From Streptomyces sp. SLBN-31 (GTDB lineage: Bacteria; Actinomycetota; Actinomycetes; Streptomycetales; Streptomycetaceae): 64,000 nucleotides of DNA. The position numbers and the translations under genes were made by a program. Location of the stretch: assembly GCF_006715395.1 (NCBI RefSeq), contig NZ_VFNC01000001.1:3472001-3536000 (forward strand). The letters run 5' to 3'. Positions 1-8,555 of this stretch are shown here, piece after piece. Below the pieces are notes generated by a model. It saw nothing but the letters and a program-made list of their open reading frames with translations, ran no database searches and had not been told where the DNA came from. Numbering within the stretch: position 1 is the first letter of the stretch; each line of letters begins with the position of its first letter.

Positions 1-1125
1 CGGGCCGAGCGGCGCGAGAGCGGTGATGATCGCCGGGGAGACGGCGAGGCCAAAGCCGGTGGAGAGTTGGAAGCGTGCGAGGGCGCGGCCCAGGACAGGG
101 GCCGGCGCCAGAGCGGTGACGAGCGCGGTGGCGCTGCCGGCGTAGAGGATCTCGCCGATCGTGCACACCACGGACACGGCGGCCACCGCTGGTGCGGCCC
201 AGCCGTGACCGAGTGGGGTGACCGCGAGGAAGCCCAGGTAGGACGCGGCCAGGACCAGGCCGGAGAGCGCCAGGACGGTGCGCCGCGAGAAGCGGGACAT
301 GACGACGGTGACGGGCACCTGCAGGGTGACGACCAGCACCGTGTTGGCGACGAAGACGGCTGCCGACCACACCGGGGAGGCATGCAACTGCGTCACCAGG
401 ACCAGCGGGAGGGCGATCTCTGGGACGTTGAGGCAGAAGACGTAGATCACGTTCGCGGCGAGGAGTGCGGACATACGGGGTGCGGGCTCGTCGTCCCGGT
501 CCGTGGCCGGGGTGGCCCGCGCCGGACGGGCGTGTACATGGACCGACCACGCCAGGGCGGCTGCGGCGAGGTAGGCGAGGCCCGTGACGGCGGCCAGGCC
601 GCGCAGTGCGCCCGTCCCGCCCGCCAGGCAGACGATGGCCAGAAGGGCTCCGACGCCCAGGCCGGCGTTGCGCAGGGCGCGGGCTCCCGCGAGCGCGGTG
701 TCGCGTTCGCGGCCGTGGGCCACCGTCGCCACGAGCGCGGCGTGGGCGGCGGGCCATGCCTGGTTGCCGATACCGAGGAAGAGCGCCGCCGCCGCGAACG
801 GCCAGGCATGCCCGGCCGGGGCGGCCAGCAACAGCACAACGCCCAGTACACGCACCAGCATTGACGCCGCCACGACCGTGCTGCGCGCGCCGTGGTCCAG
901 CCAGCGGCCCACCGCGGGCATGCAGACCAGACCCGCGACGATGCCCACGGTCATGGCGGTGCCGGTGACCGGCGCGGACAGCCTGAGCACTGTCACGCCG
1001 TAGAGCAGCAGAAAGGGCCGCAGGAGGCCGGTGCCGAGCGCGTCCACGGCCAGGGCGACGACGTAACGGGGGCCTCCGGAGGCGTGGACGAGGGCGCGAG
1101 GCCGGACTCGGGTGAGGGTTGCCAT
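1..1125 (-). CDS. MFS efflux transporter, 3' end beyond the window
   Basis: The reverse strand reads continuously from an ATG at 1125 (MATLTRVRPR...) to base 1 without a stop, giving 375 codons, so the C-terminus is outside the window. The translation is rich in hydrophobic helices. It shows a typical major facilitator N-terminal half: a first helix around VALAVDALGTGLLRPFLLLYG, then TM2 and a charged 2-3 loop (GRWLDHGARS). It probably exports a small molecule through the cytoplasmic membrane. The substrate cannot be read from sequence. It is divergent from the ArsR-family gene at 1226, with a palindrome between them, so it is the likely target of that regulator. Confidence 0.85.
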   Translation of the reverse strand, partial: MATLTRVRPRALVHASGGPRYVVALAVDALGTGLLRPFLLLYGVTVLRLSAPVTGTAMTVGIVAGLVCMPAVGRWLDHGARSTVVAASMLVRVLGVVLLLAAPAGHAWPFAAAALFLGIGNQAWPAAHAALVATVAHGRERDTALAGARALRNAGLGVGALLAIVCLAGGTGALRGLAAVTGLAYLAAAALAWSVHVHARPARATPATDRDDEPAPRMSALLAANVIYVFCLNVPEIALPLVLVTQLHASPVWSAAVFVANTVLVVTLQVPVTVVMSRFSRRTVLALSGLVLAASYLGFLAVTPLGHGWAAPAVAAVSVVCTIGEILYAGSATALVTALAPAPVLGRALARFQLSTGFGLAVSPAIITALAPLGP

Positions 1126-1167
1126 GGCGCAGACGGTGCGTCCGGCCGTCGAGTTGCGGCACGTGGG

Positions 1168-1184
1168 TTGACGTACATCGTCAA
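1168..1184. promoter_or_regulatory. palindromic operator between MFS and ArsR genes
   Basis: TTGACG-tacat-CGTCAA is a perfect 6-bp inverted repeat with a 5-bp spacer, lying in the 100-bp gap between two divergent start codons (1125 and 1226). ArsR-family dimers bind such short palindromes near their own promoters. Assignment to the neighbouring ArsR protein is inference from position. Confidence 0.6.
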
Positions 1185-1225
1185 TCGGCGCTGTCGCCGG
1201 ACGTCCGGGCGGTGATGATGAGGGG

Positions 1226-2311
1226 ATGACGCTGAGGATCGACATCAGCGGTCTGCCGTCCGAGCGCGTGCGGTTCGCTGCCTCCCCGCTGGCCGAGCTG
1301 ACCGCGATGCTGCACGTGCTGGCCGAACCGGGCCACCATCCGCAGTTCGCCGGCTGGGCCGCGGACGTCTGGGCCGGTCTGCGTCCCGAGCTGGCCGAGC
1401 GGCTGCGGGAGGCCGAGTTCCTCTGGTGTTCCTCGCAGGCCGACTTCCTGATCCCGGGACGGCCTCGGCCGACGCTGGCCGAGGAGCTGGACGACGTGGA
1501 CCGGATCGACGACGAGACGTACGTGACCGCCGCGCTCGTCACCACCTGCGGCAGCAACCGCGTCCACTTTCCCGGCAGGTCACCGCTCACCGACGCGACC
1601 GCGCGCGAGCGGGCCCTGGACGTGGCCCAGGCCCGCGGCGCTCTTCAGGAGGCCTTCGCGGAACGGCTGCTCGCCGATCCGGCCTCCATACGGGCACGGG
1701 TGCGCCGCACCCTCGAAGAATGCGCCGAGGCGTTCTTCGACGCCGCCTGGGCGGACGTGGCGGTGCGGCTCGCGACCGATCTGCGCCTGAAGAACGAGCT
1801 GCTCAGGCGGCAGGGCCTCGGCGTGGCACTCGCGTCGGTCTCCGGTGCGGTCGGCCTGGCGCCGGACGGTGACTGCATCGTCGTGGACAAGGTGCAGGAC
1901 AAGGCGACCGCGGCGCACGGCGCAGGGGTCACTTTCATCCCGAGTGTCTTCGGCCGCCCGCACCTGGTGGCCGTTCACGCGCCCGGGTGGCATCCGGTGG
2001 TGCAGTACCCCGTGGCCGAGCCGGTTCCGGCGGAGCCCGTGTCTTTGGAGACGGTCACCCTCCGGCTGGAGGCGCTCGCCCATCCGGTACGGCTGCGGTT
2101 GCTGCGCACGCTGGCCCGTGGCCCGCACTCCACCGCAGAGCTGGCCCACTTCTGGGAACTCTCGCCCCCGGAGGTGTCCCGCCACCTGGCCGTCCTGCGC
2201 CGCGCGGGCCTTCTGACTGCTCGGCGGCAGGGCCGGTACGTCCGCTACACCCTCAACCTGTCCGACGTGACGTCGCTGGGCGCCGACCTGCTGGCGGCCG
2301 TACTGCGCTGA
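1226..2311 (+). CDS. ArsR-family transcriptional regulator with long N-terminal DUF5937-like region
   Basis: This 361-residue protein starts at ATG 1226 (MTLRIDISG). Residues about 1-260 resemble the DUF5937 domain seen fused to ArsR-type helix-turn-helix domains in actinobacteria. Residues about 275-345 form the winged helix (LEALAHPVRLRLLRTL..., recognition helix SPPEVSRHLAVLRRAG, wing RQGRYVRYTL). No metal-binding cysteine pair is visible, so a small-molecule or protein signal is more likely than arsenic. It is divergent from the MFS transporter, which suggests a local repressor-exporter pair. The inducer is unknown. Confidence 0.9.
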   Translation: MTLRIDISGLPSERVRFAASPLAELTAMLHVLAEPGHHPQFAGWAADVWAGLRPELAERLREAEFLWCSSQADFLIPGRPRPTLAEELDDVDRIDDETYVTAALVTTCGSNRVHFPGRSPLTDATARERALDVAQARGALQEAFAERLLADPASIRARVRRTLEECAEAFFDAAWADVAVRLATDLRLKNELLRRQGLGVALASVSGAVGLAPDGDCIVVDKVQDKATAAHGAGVTFIPSVFGRPHLVAVHAPGWHPVVQYPVAEPVPAEPVSLETVTLRLEALAHPVRLRLLRTLARGPHSTAELAHFWELSPPEVSRHLAVLRRAGLLTARRQGRYVRYTLNLSDVTSLGADLLAAVLR

Positions 2312-2347
2312 GCGGGCCTGCCGCGCACGGCACCGTGCACGAGGGCA

Positions 2348-3277
2348 TCACCAGGGCAGGTCGACGACGACGGGCCGGTGGTCCGACACCGGCATACGCG
2401 GAGCACTCGCGGCGAGCGGCGCGCACCGGCATGCGCCGGAGACGAGGACATGGTCGAACTGGACCACGGGGCGGTGCGAGGGATACGTCCGGACCCGGGC
2501 CGGCTCCCGCCAGCCACCCAGCCCCGTCGGCCGAACGGACCGCTCGTGCGGGCACGACCCGGCGCACAGTGCCGCACCTCGACCGGCCTTGGGGGCGAGG
2601 ATCTCGGCGGTACCGAGCACGACCCTGGGGATCGGGCCGATCAGGTTGAGGTCACCCAGCAGGACGTGCGGCCGAGGCAGGTCGGCGATCCACTCTCGTA
2701 CGGCGAGCAGTTGCCTGATGTTCCATCCGGGGACGAACGAGAGATGCACCGCCACCACCGTCAACAGCCCACGCTCCGCCGCCATTACGGCGGCCAGGGC
2801 AGCGCGCGGCTGGTCGCGGACCACGGTGAGTCCGGGCCTCCCGGGCACCCGCAGCGGCAGCGCCGAGGGGGCCGGCGCGAACCGTCTCGCCCGCCATTCC
2901 CGAACCGGCAGCCTGGACAGCAGCGCGATGCCGTGCGACGGCACCTCATCTTGGGCCGGCGCATCGTGCGGACCGTGGACCCGTAGCTCCGGCGCGGACG
3001 GGTCGAGCAGCCACCCCTTGCCCGGCACGGCCCGGCCGTGGACCGCCGACGCGTACCGCCATTCCGGTGCGTCCGCTGCTTCGGCGGCGACGTGCGCCTG
3101 GTCCATGTGCCCCGACCGCTTCTGGAAGCGGTCGAGCTCCTGCAGCGCCAGGACGTCGGCGTCCAGCGCCGCGACGGCGTCAGCCAGTGGAAGCCCGGCC
3201 TGCGCGGGCGGGACGGAAACGGGCCGGCCGTCCTGAAGTGTCCGGCCGTGCAGCACGTTGAAGGTCGCGAACCGCAT
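2348..3277 (-). CDS. endonuclease/exonuclease/phosphatase family protein
   Basis: The 309-residue protein starts at the ATG at 3277 (MRFATFNVLHG). An in-frame upstream extension to 3328 lacks this family's typical N-terminus and is rejected. Family motifs are in order: TFNVLHG (5-11, metal-ligand Asn7), LQELD with Glu47, VAVHLS with His178, GDLN (208-211) and C-terminal SDHRP with Asp299/His300. These form the metal-dependent phosphoesterase site of the DNase I-like fold. No signal peptide is seen. The natural substrate (nucleic acid, phospholipid or inositol phosphate) cannot be decided. It is convergent with the ArsR gene and lies 51 bp past the downstream end of the minus-strand hydrolase gene. 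Confidence 0.9.
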   Translation of the reverse strand: MRFATFNVLHGRTLQDGRPVSVPPAQAGLPLADAVAALDADVLALQELDRFQKRSGHMDQAHVAAEAADAPEWRYASAVHGRAVPGKGWLLDPSAPELRVHGPHDAPAQDEVPSHGIALLSRLPVREWRARRFAPAPSALPLRVPGRPGLTVVRDQPRAALAAVMAAERGLLTVVAVHLSFVPGWNIRQLLAVREWIADLPRPHVLLGDLNLIGPIPRVVLGTAEILAPKAGRGAALCAGSCPHERSVRPTGLGGWREPARVRTYPSHRPVVQFDHVLVSGACRCAPLAASAPRMPVSDHRPVVVDLPW

Positions 3278-3328
3278 CGAAGAGCACGGTACGTGGCGTA
3301 CGGCACGGCCGCACACCCGTGGGGGCAC

Positions 3329-4201
3329 TCACTTCCAGGCGCGGTCGAGGAAGTCGGCCATCAGTGGCGCGATGTCCGGCAGGTGCGTTTCGAGGGCGAA
3401 GTGGCCGGTGTCGAAGAGGTGGAGTTCGGCGTCGGGGAGGTCGCGGAGGTAGGCGTGGGCGCCGGGTTCGATGAAGAAGGGGTCGCCGGTGCCCCAGAGG
3501 ACGAGCGTGGGCGGGGTGTGCCGACGAAGCCACGCCTGCCAGCGACCGTAGCGCTCGACGTTGGTGTGGTAGTCGAAGATCAGTGACCGCTGGGCGTCCT
3601 TGCGGCCCGGCAGGTCGAGGAAGTGCTGGTCGAGGGTCCAGCCGTCCGGGGCGATGAGGTCCGGGTCGGCGACACCGGTCTCGTACTGGCCGCGGGTGCC
3701 GGCCAGGGTGAGTACGTCGCCGATGGTGTCCTGGGCTCCGGGCGTGTGGGGAGTCAGCTCGACGAGGCCGCGCGCGATGTCCGAGAGACCTTCCTCGTAG
3801 GCGTTGGCGTTCTGCACGACCAGGCCCGCGATCCATTCGGGGTGGCGCTCGGCGATGCGGAAGCCGACGGGGGCGCCGAAGTCGAAGACGTACATCACGA
3901 ACCGGTCGAGGCCGAGGCTCTGGACGAAGCCTTCGGTGATGTCGGCGAGCCGGTCGAAGGTGTATGCGAAGCCGTCCGGAGTCCGGGTGAGGCCGAAGCC
4001 GGGATAGTCCGGGGCGATCAGCCGGTAGTGCGAGCCGAGGGTGTCGATGAGACGCCGGAACTGGTGGGAGGCGGAGGGGAATCCGTGCAGGAGAAGGAGG
4101 ACGGGTGCGTCGGCCCGGTCGGGGACCGATTCCCGGTAGAAGACGGGGACGTCCTCGATCTCCACGTGGCGGTGGACCGTACGAGCGATGACACCAAGCA
4201 T
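3329..4201 (-). CDS. alpha/beta hydrolase, epoxide hydrolase/haloalkane dehalogenase type
   Basis: The start is taken at the ATG at 4201 because AAAGGA lies 7 nt upstream; the 10-residue upstream extension has no such site. The 290-residue protein carries the oxyanion motif HGFP (39-42), an aspartate nucleophile in YVFDFGAP (Asp107), an acid at WGTGD (Asp240) and a catalytic histidine at TGHF (His267). An Asp rather than Ser nucleophile is the mark of epoxide hydrolases and haloalkane dehalogenases. It is divergent from a CGNR zinc-finger regulator across a gap with duplicated inverted half-sites, which implies inducible expression. The substrate is unknown. Confidence 0.9.
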   Translation of the reverse strand: MLGVIARTVHRHVEIEDVPVFYRESVPDRADAPVLLLLHGFPSASHQFRRLIDTLGSHYRLIAPDYPGFGLTRTPDGFAYTFDRLADITEGFVQSLGLDRFVMYVFDFGAPVGFRIAERHPEWIAGLVVQNANAYEEGLSDIARGLVELTPHTPGAQDTIGDVLTLAGTRGQYETGVADPDLIAPDGWTLDQHFLDLPGRKDAQRSLIFDYHTNVERYGRWQAWLRRHTPPTLVLWGTGDPFFIEPGAHAYLRDLPDAELHLFDTGHFALETHLPDIAPLMADFLDRAWK

Positions 4202-4203
4202 GT

Positions 4204-4283
4204 CTAATCCTTTATTCGCCCTGTTATGCATTAGGTTGTAATCGAGAGCGATCTAATGTGTCAAGGGCTCGGTGTAGCATTAG
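4204..4283. promoter_or_regulatory. duplicated CTAAT-N21-ATTAG operator pair in divergent promoter
   Basis: Four 5-bp half-sites occur in 80 bp: CTAAT 4204-4208, ATTAG 4230-4234, CTAAT 4253-4257 and ATTAG 4279-4283. They make two inverted pairs with the same 21-bp spacer. One abuts the hydrolase start codon (4201) and the other abuts the CGNR start codon (4288). The region is also much more AT-rich than its surroundings. Binding by the CGNR protein is inference. Confidence 0.55.
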
Positions 4284-4287
4284 TCAC

Positions 4288-4869
4288 ATGAGTGATCTCG
4301 TGCCGCTGACCGGAGAGCCGCTGGCGCTGGACCTGGTCAACACCCGCCCGTCCACGGGCGACCTGCTGGTCTCCCCGGACGGCCTGCGGGAGTGGTGGAC
4401 GTTGCAGGCCGCCCGCCTCCCGGACGAGGTGCCGCAGAAGATCGACGCGGAAGACCTGGCCGCCGTGCGGGCCGTACGAGAGCACACGGCCCGCGCCCTG
4501 GACCACGTCCGCAGGGGCGACGAGCCCCCGGCCGCCGACCTGCGGGCACTCAATGGCGCCCAGCGCGCCGCGCCGGCCATCAGCGAACTGGGCTGGACCG
4601 GCTCGGCCGTGACAGTCGTCCGTCGGCGGGAGGGCTCCCCGGGTCTGCGGCTCGCTGCCTGGCTCGCGGAAGCCGCCGCCGACCTGCTCGTCGACCCCGC
4701 GGTGGCGACGATCCGTGAATGCGAGGCGGACGACTGCGTGATGCTGTTCCTGCCCACCCATCCACGCCGCCGCTGGTGCTCGGCCGCCCGCTGCGGCAAC
4801 CGTATGCGCGTCGCGCGGCACTATCAGCGCCACAAGGCGGGAGATCCGCAGCGCCCCGACGGCCGGTAG
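4288..4869 (+). CDS. CGNR zinc-finger (ABATE-domain) transcriptional regulator
   Basis: The 193-residue protein starts at ATG 4288 (MSDLVPLTGEPLALDLVNT). The N-terminal region has the ABATE signature, a conserved LALDLVNT stretch followed by a helical domain. The C-terminal zinc finger has Cys145 and Cys150 (CEADDC) and Cys164 and Cys169 within WCSAARCGNR, the family-defining CGNR tetrapeptide, followed by a basic helix (RVARHYQRHK). The family is thought to be DNA-binding. It is divergent from the aspartate-nucleophile hydrolase, its probable target. No strong ribosome site precedes the ATG. An upstream GTG at 4258 is in frame but would overlap the operator half-sites. Confidence 0.9.
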   Translation: MSDLVPLTGEPLALDLVNTRPSTGDLLVSPDGLREWWTLQAARLPDEVPQKIDAEDLAAVRAVREHTARALDHVRRGDEPPAADLRALNGAQRAAPAISELGWTGSAVTVVRRREGSPGLRLAAWLAEAAADLLVDPAVATIRECEADDCVMLFLPTHPRRRWCSAARCGNRMRVARHYQRHKAGDPQRPDGR

Positions 4870-4957
4870 CCGGCTCAATCGCAGTCGTACGCGCGTGACT
4901 TGGCGCGCGAGTACGTGTGCTGAGACGCACGCGCCGGGCGTCAGCCACAACCCCGTC

Positions 4958-5494
4958 TCAGCAGGCCGAGCCCCGCGGGACGAACTCCAGGCGGGTGTGT
5001 TCCTGCGCGGCGAGCGCTTGGTGGTAGGTCGCGCTGCTGACCTGGAACCAGACGTCGTCCTTGGCCTTGTCACCACCGACGTCGTCCAGACGCACGCACC
5101 ACCGCTCCGGCCGGACGACGCGGCGGTACGTTTCCGTGCCGCTGCGGACGTTCTTGCAGCTCCGCGTCCGCTCGGTGGTGTACCAGGTGCGGGTCCTCCT
5201 CTTGGTGCCCGTGCCCGAACTGGCCGTGTGCCTGACCCGTGTGGTGCTGGACGTGCACTTCTTGACCGTGTGCGGTCGGGTCGCCCTCACCGTCCTGACC
5301 GGGAGGTGACGGACCGTGTCCCGCAGGCCGGAGACCGAGTCGCTCCGCGGCGTGGTCTCCTGGGCGGAACTGTCACTGCTGTAGGTGATCGTGTCGCTCG
5401 GCGGCCTGGCATCGGACCGTCCGCTTCCGCATGCGGCGAGCCCGGCTATGAGCATCGCCGTTGCTCCGGCGACCATCAGTCTTCGCGTGTTCAA
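4958..5494 (-). CDS. putative secreted lipoprotein
   Basis: The reading frame begins MNTRRLMVAGATAMLIAGLAACGSG when started at the TTG at 5494, which has GGGAGC a few bases upstream. A GTG at 5515 is the alternative. The lipobox LAAC with lipidated Cys22 predicts export and anchoring to the outer face of the membrane. The mature part is about 157 residues, Thr/Ser/Arg-rich with several cysteines (VKKC, RSC, RWC, final GSAC) and a C-terminal globular-looking segment. No domain was recognised. It is convergent with the CGNR gene and lies downstream of the SARP gene beyond a hairpin. Confidence 0.8.
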   Translation of the reverse strand: MNTRRLMVAGATAMLIAGLAACGSGRSDARPPSDTITYSSDSSAQETTPRSDSVSGLRDTVRHLPVRTVRATRPHTVKKCTSSTTRVRHTASSGTGTKRRTRTWYTTERTRSCKNVRSGTETYRRVVRPERWCVRLDDVGGDKAKDDVWFQVSSATYHQALAAQEHTRLEFVPRGSAC

Positions 5495-5529
5495 AACAGC
5501 TCCCTGCCAGGTCACCGGGTACGGCGAGT

Positions 5530-5566
5530 GATCGTCTGCGCCGTGGCTACGGCAGCGTAGACGATC
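5530..5566 (-). terminator. hairpin downstream of SARP gene
   Basis: Arms GATCGTCT (5530-5537) and AGACGATC (5559-5566) enclose a second GCCGT/ACGGC pairing, giving one long interrupted stem. It lies 48 bp past the SARP stop and before the lipoprotein start, which fits a terminator separating the two minus-strand units. There is no U-run, as is usual in Streptomyces. Confidence 0.5.
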
Positions 5567-5614
5567 ATCCGCCGCCCACGGCCACCGGCAGGGGCCTGCT
5601 TGCGTCCCGCCCGG

Positions 5615-8462
5615 TCAGTCTCGGTCGGGCAGCACGGCGTCGGACGGGTCCAGGTGGAGGTGGTGTTCGATTCTTGCCCGCAGTGCCGCGGTGTCCCGGT
5701 GGTCGAGTTGTTCGAAGAGGGCCAGGGAGCGGGTCCAGGCGTCGCGGGCGTCGCGCGGATTGCGTGCCGCGTAGTGGCAGTCGCCGAGGTGGGCGAGGAT
5801 GTCCGCCTCGTAGTAGAGGTCGCCGATGTGGTGGAAGAGCGCCGCGGCCTTCTCGTAGGAGGCGGCGGCCTCGCTGTGCTCGCCGAGGTGGTGGTGTGCG
5901 ACGCCGAGCGTGTCCCAGGTGTGGGCCTCGCCGGAGACATGGCCGGTGTCGCCGATGAGGGCCAGCGCCTGTTCGCAGTGGTCGATGGCGTGCCGGTACT
6001 CGCCCAGCTGCACGTGATCCCAGCCGACGTTGTTGAGTGCCAGGGCCTGCCAGGCGCGGTCCCCGGCGGCACGGAAACCCTGCACGGCCCGCTGCGAGTG
6101 CCGCATGCCCTCAGGAACCCGGCCCTGCTGGGTGGAGACCCTGCCGAGCGCGAGATGGGTGTGGGCAACGCCCAGCCGGTCACCGATCCGCTCATACAGG
6201 CGCGCGGCGCGCTCGAGGTGGGTGCGGGCTTCGGCGGGACGGCCGAGGGTCGCTTCGGCATTGCCGATGTTGCGGTGGGCGCATGCCTGGCCCGCCTCGT
6301 CGCCCGCCCGGCGGGCGGCGGCCAGCCCGGCCATGTGGGTGCCCGCCCAGTCGGACCACAGCGCCTTCCGCTGGTGGAACGGCGTCAGCGCCGCCGCGAG
6401 CTGCCAGACGTGGACGTCGAAGCCTTCCTGGGCCGCCTGGTCGACAGCGGCGAGGAGCACCGGATGCTCGGCCGTGAACCAGGCCATGGCCCGCTCCCGG
6501 TCGGCCGGTTCCTCGGGGGTCACCTCGGGCTGGGCGGGGGAGGGGAGGACGGGATCCGCGGGCGGCCCGAGGAGGCGCTGGGCGTTCAGGGCGCTGAGCA
6601 GGTAGTGGTCGAGGGCGCGGTGCGTCACCTGGCGGCGGTCGGCGTCACTGTCCTCGGTGCGGGCGAGCTCGGCGGCGTAAGCGCTGAGCAGGTCGTGCGA
6701 GGCGTAGCGGCCGGGCAGGTGCTCGGAGAGGAGATGCGTTCGGGTCAGTTCGGCCAGCGGGGCTCGGACTTGTGGGGGCGCAACACCGGCCAGGCTCGCG
6801 GCGGCCGCGGCCGAGATGTCCGGTCCGGGATGCAGGCCGAGCAGCCGGAACAGCCGTTGGGCGGCGGGGTCGAGGGAGGCGTAGGACCAGGAGAACACCG
6901 CCCGCACCTGCGTGGCGGAATCCCCGCCGTCGAGGGCGTCCAGGCGGCTGCCGCTCTCGCGGAGTTCGTCGGCGAGGGTGGCGAGCGGGACGCGGGGCTC
7001 GGCGGCCGCTCGGGCGGCGAGTACAGCGAGAGCCAGCGGCAGACCGGCGCAGCGCGCGACGATCTCCGCGACGGCGTCGGACTCGGCGGCGATCCGGTCG
7101 GCGTCGAGGCGGTCGGCCAGCAGGGACCGGGACTCGTCCGGGGAGAGCACGCCGACGGAGAGCAGGCGCGCGCCTTCGACGGCCGCCAGGCTGGTGAGCC
7201 GGTTGCGGCTGGTGACCAGCGCCAGACAGCCGGGTGTGCCGGGCAGCAGTGGCCTGACCTGTTCGGCGTCCCGTGCGTTGTCGAGCACGATCAGCACGCG
7301 TCGGTCTGCCAGCAGGCTTCGGTAGAGGGCCGCCTGTGCCTCCAGGCTCGGCGGAACCCGGGCCGCGGGTACCGCGAAGGCGTCGAGGAATCCGCGTACC
7401 GCCTCCGCCGGGTCCACTACGGTCCCGCCGGGATCGAAGCCCCGGAGGTTCACGTAAGCTGCCCGTCGGGGAAGAACTTCCGCACCCGGTGCGCCCAGTG
7501 CACCGCCAGCCTGGTCTTGCCCACGCCGGCCGTGCCCGAAACGGCCGAGATGACCACCGGAGTCGGGAGCTGGGCAATCGCCAGGAGCGTGTCCAGTTCG
7601 GTCAGTTGGAGGTGTCGGCCGGTGAAGCCGCGTACGGCGAGGGGGAGTTGGGCCGGAACCGAGTCCCGCTGCAGTGCCGGCACGGTGGGTTGCCGCGGTG
7701 GGGCGGACGGCGGGAGGTTCCCTCGCAGGATGGCCTGGTGGGTCTCGCGCAGTGCCGACCCGGGATCCGTGCCCAGTTCGTCCGCCAGCCGACGCTGCAT
7801 GGAGGCGTAACACTGCAGGGCTTCGGCGTCCCGCCCACTGTCGTGCAGGGCCCGCATCAGTGTCTCTGCCAGAGGCTCGACCAGGGGAAAGTCGTCGAGG
7901 AGGGTGGACAGCGGTCTCCGATCGTCGCCGTGGGGGCGCCGAGGCGTGCCTGGACGCGGGCCCATGCGATGGTCGCGTCCACCTGTTCCCGCCGCCAGGC
8001 CCGGCGCATCTGCTCGGCCCACGGGCCGTTCAGACCGCTGAGCGGTTCGCCCCGCCACAACCCGAGCGCCTCACCGAGCAGTGCAGCCCGCTCGCTGTCC
8101 GGCACGCGGGCGTCGCGGGCCCGGTCGACCAGCTGCCGGAAACGGTGAACGTCGACCTGTCGCCGGTCGGTCTGCAGGACGTATCCGTCCGACCGACGGG
8201 TCAGCCGCACCGCCTCAGGCGAGGCGTCGGCCGTGCGGTCGCAGGCATTCCGGATACGGGTGATGTGGGCGTAGAGCGAACGCCGGGCACCTTCCGGGGG
8301 ATCGGTGCCCCAGACCCGGCCGACCAGTACGTCCACCCCCACCGGCCGGCCCGCGTCCACGGCCAACGCGGCCAGAACGGTGCGCCGTTGCGGCGGCCCG
8401 ATGTCCACCAGCACGTCTCCCACGGCCAGTTCGACCGGGCCGAGTAATCGCAGTCGCACCAT
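5615..8462 (-). pseudogene. SARP (AfsR/DnrI-type) regulator with NB-ARC and TPR domains, broken by two frameshifts
   Basis: Three frames together encode one about 949-codon regulator. Frame one (8462 to about 7915) has the OmpR-like winged helix (MVRLRLLGPVELAVGD...) and the start of the bacterial transcriptional activator domain. Frame two (about 7915 to 7458) completes that domain (LMRALHDSGRDAEALQCY) and has the Walker A site GTAGVGKT. Frame three (about 7456 to 5615) has NLRGFDPGG, Walker B VLIVLDNA and a TPR array. Each break is repaired by restoring one base: near 7908-7922, and at 7456-7460 where CTTACG stands for an expected CTNTACG. Nothing else is missing. Either this is a very recent pseudogene or the assembly has two single-base deletions. 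Confidence 0.85.
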
Positions 8463-8555
8463 GCCATCCCCTCAGAAAGTGCACCGTTCCCGCAGATTCT
8501 GCTCACAACCGCGGTACCGGAACAGCCTGATCTGCGACGTGCTGGGCACGGACCC

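Noticed and set aside
67..864. 265-codon plus-strand frame at the left edge
   Set aside because: It is antisense to the MFS transporter, with no membrane or domain features; a shadow.
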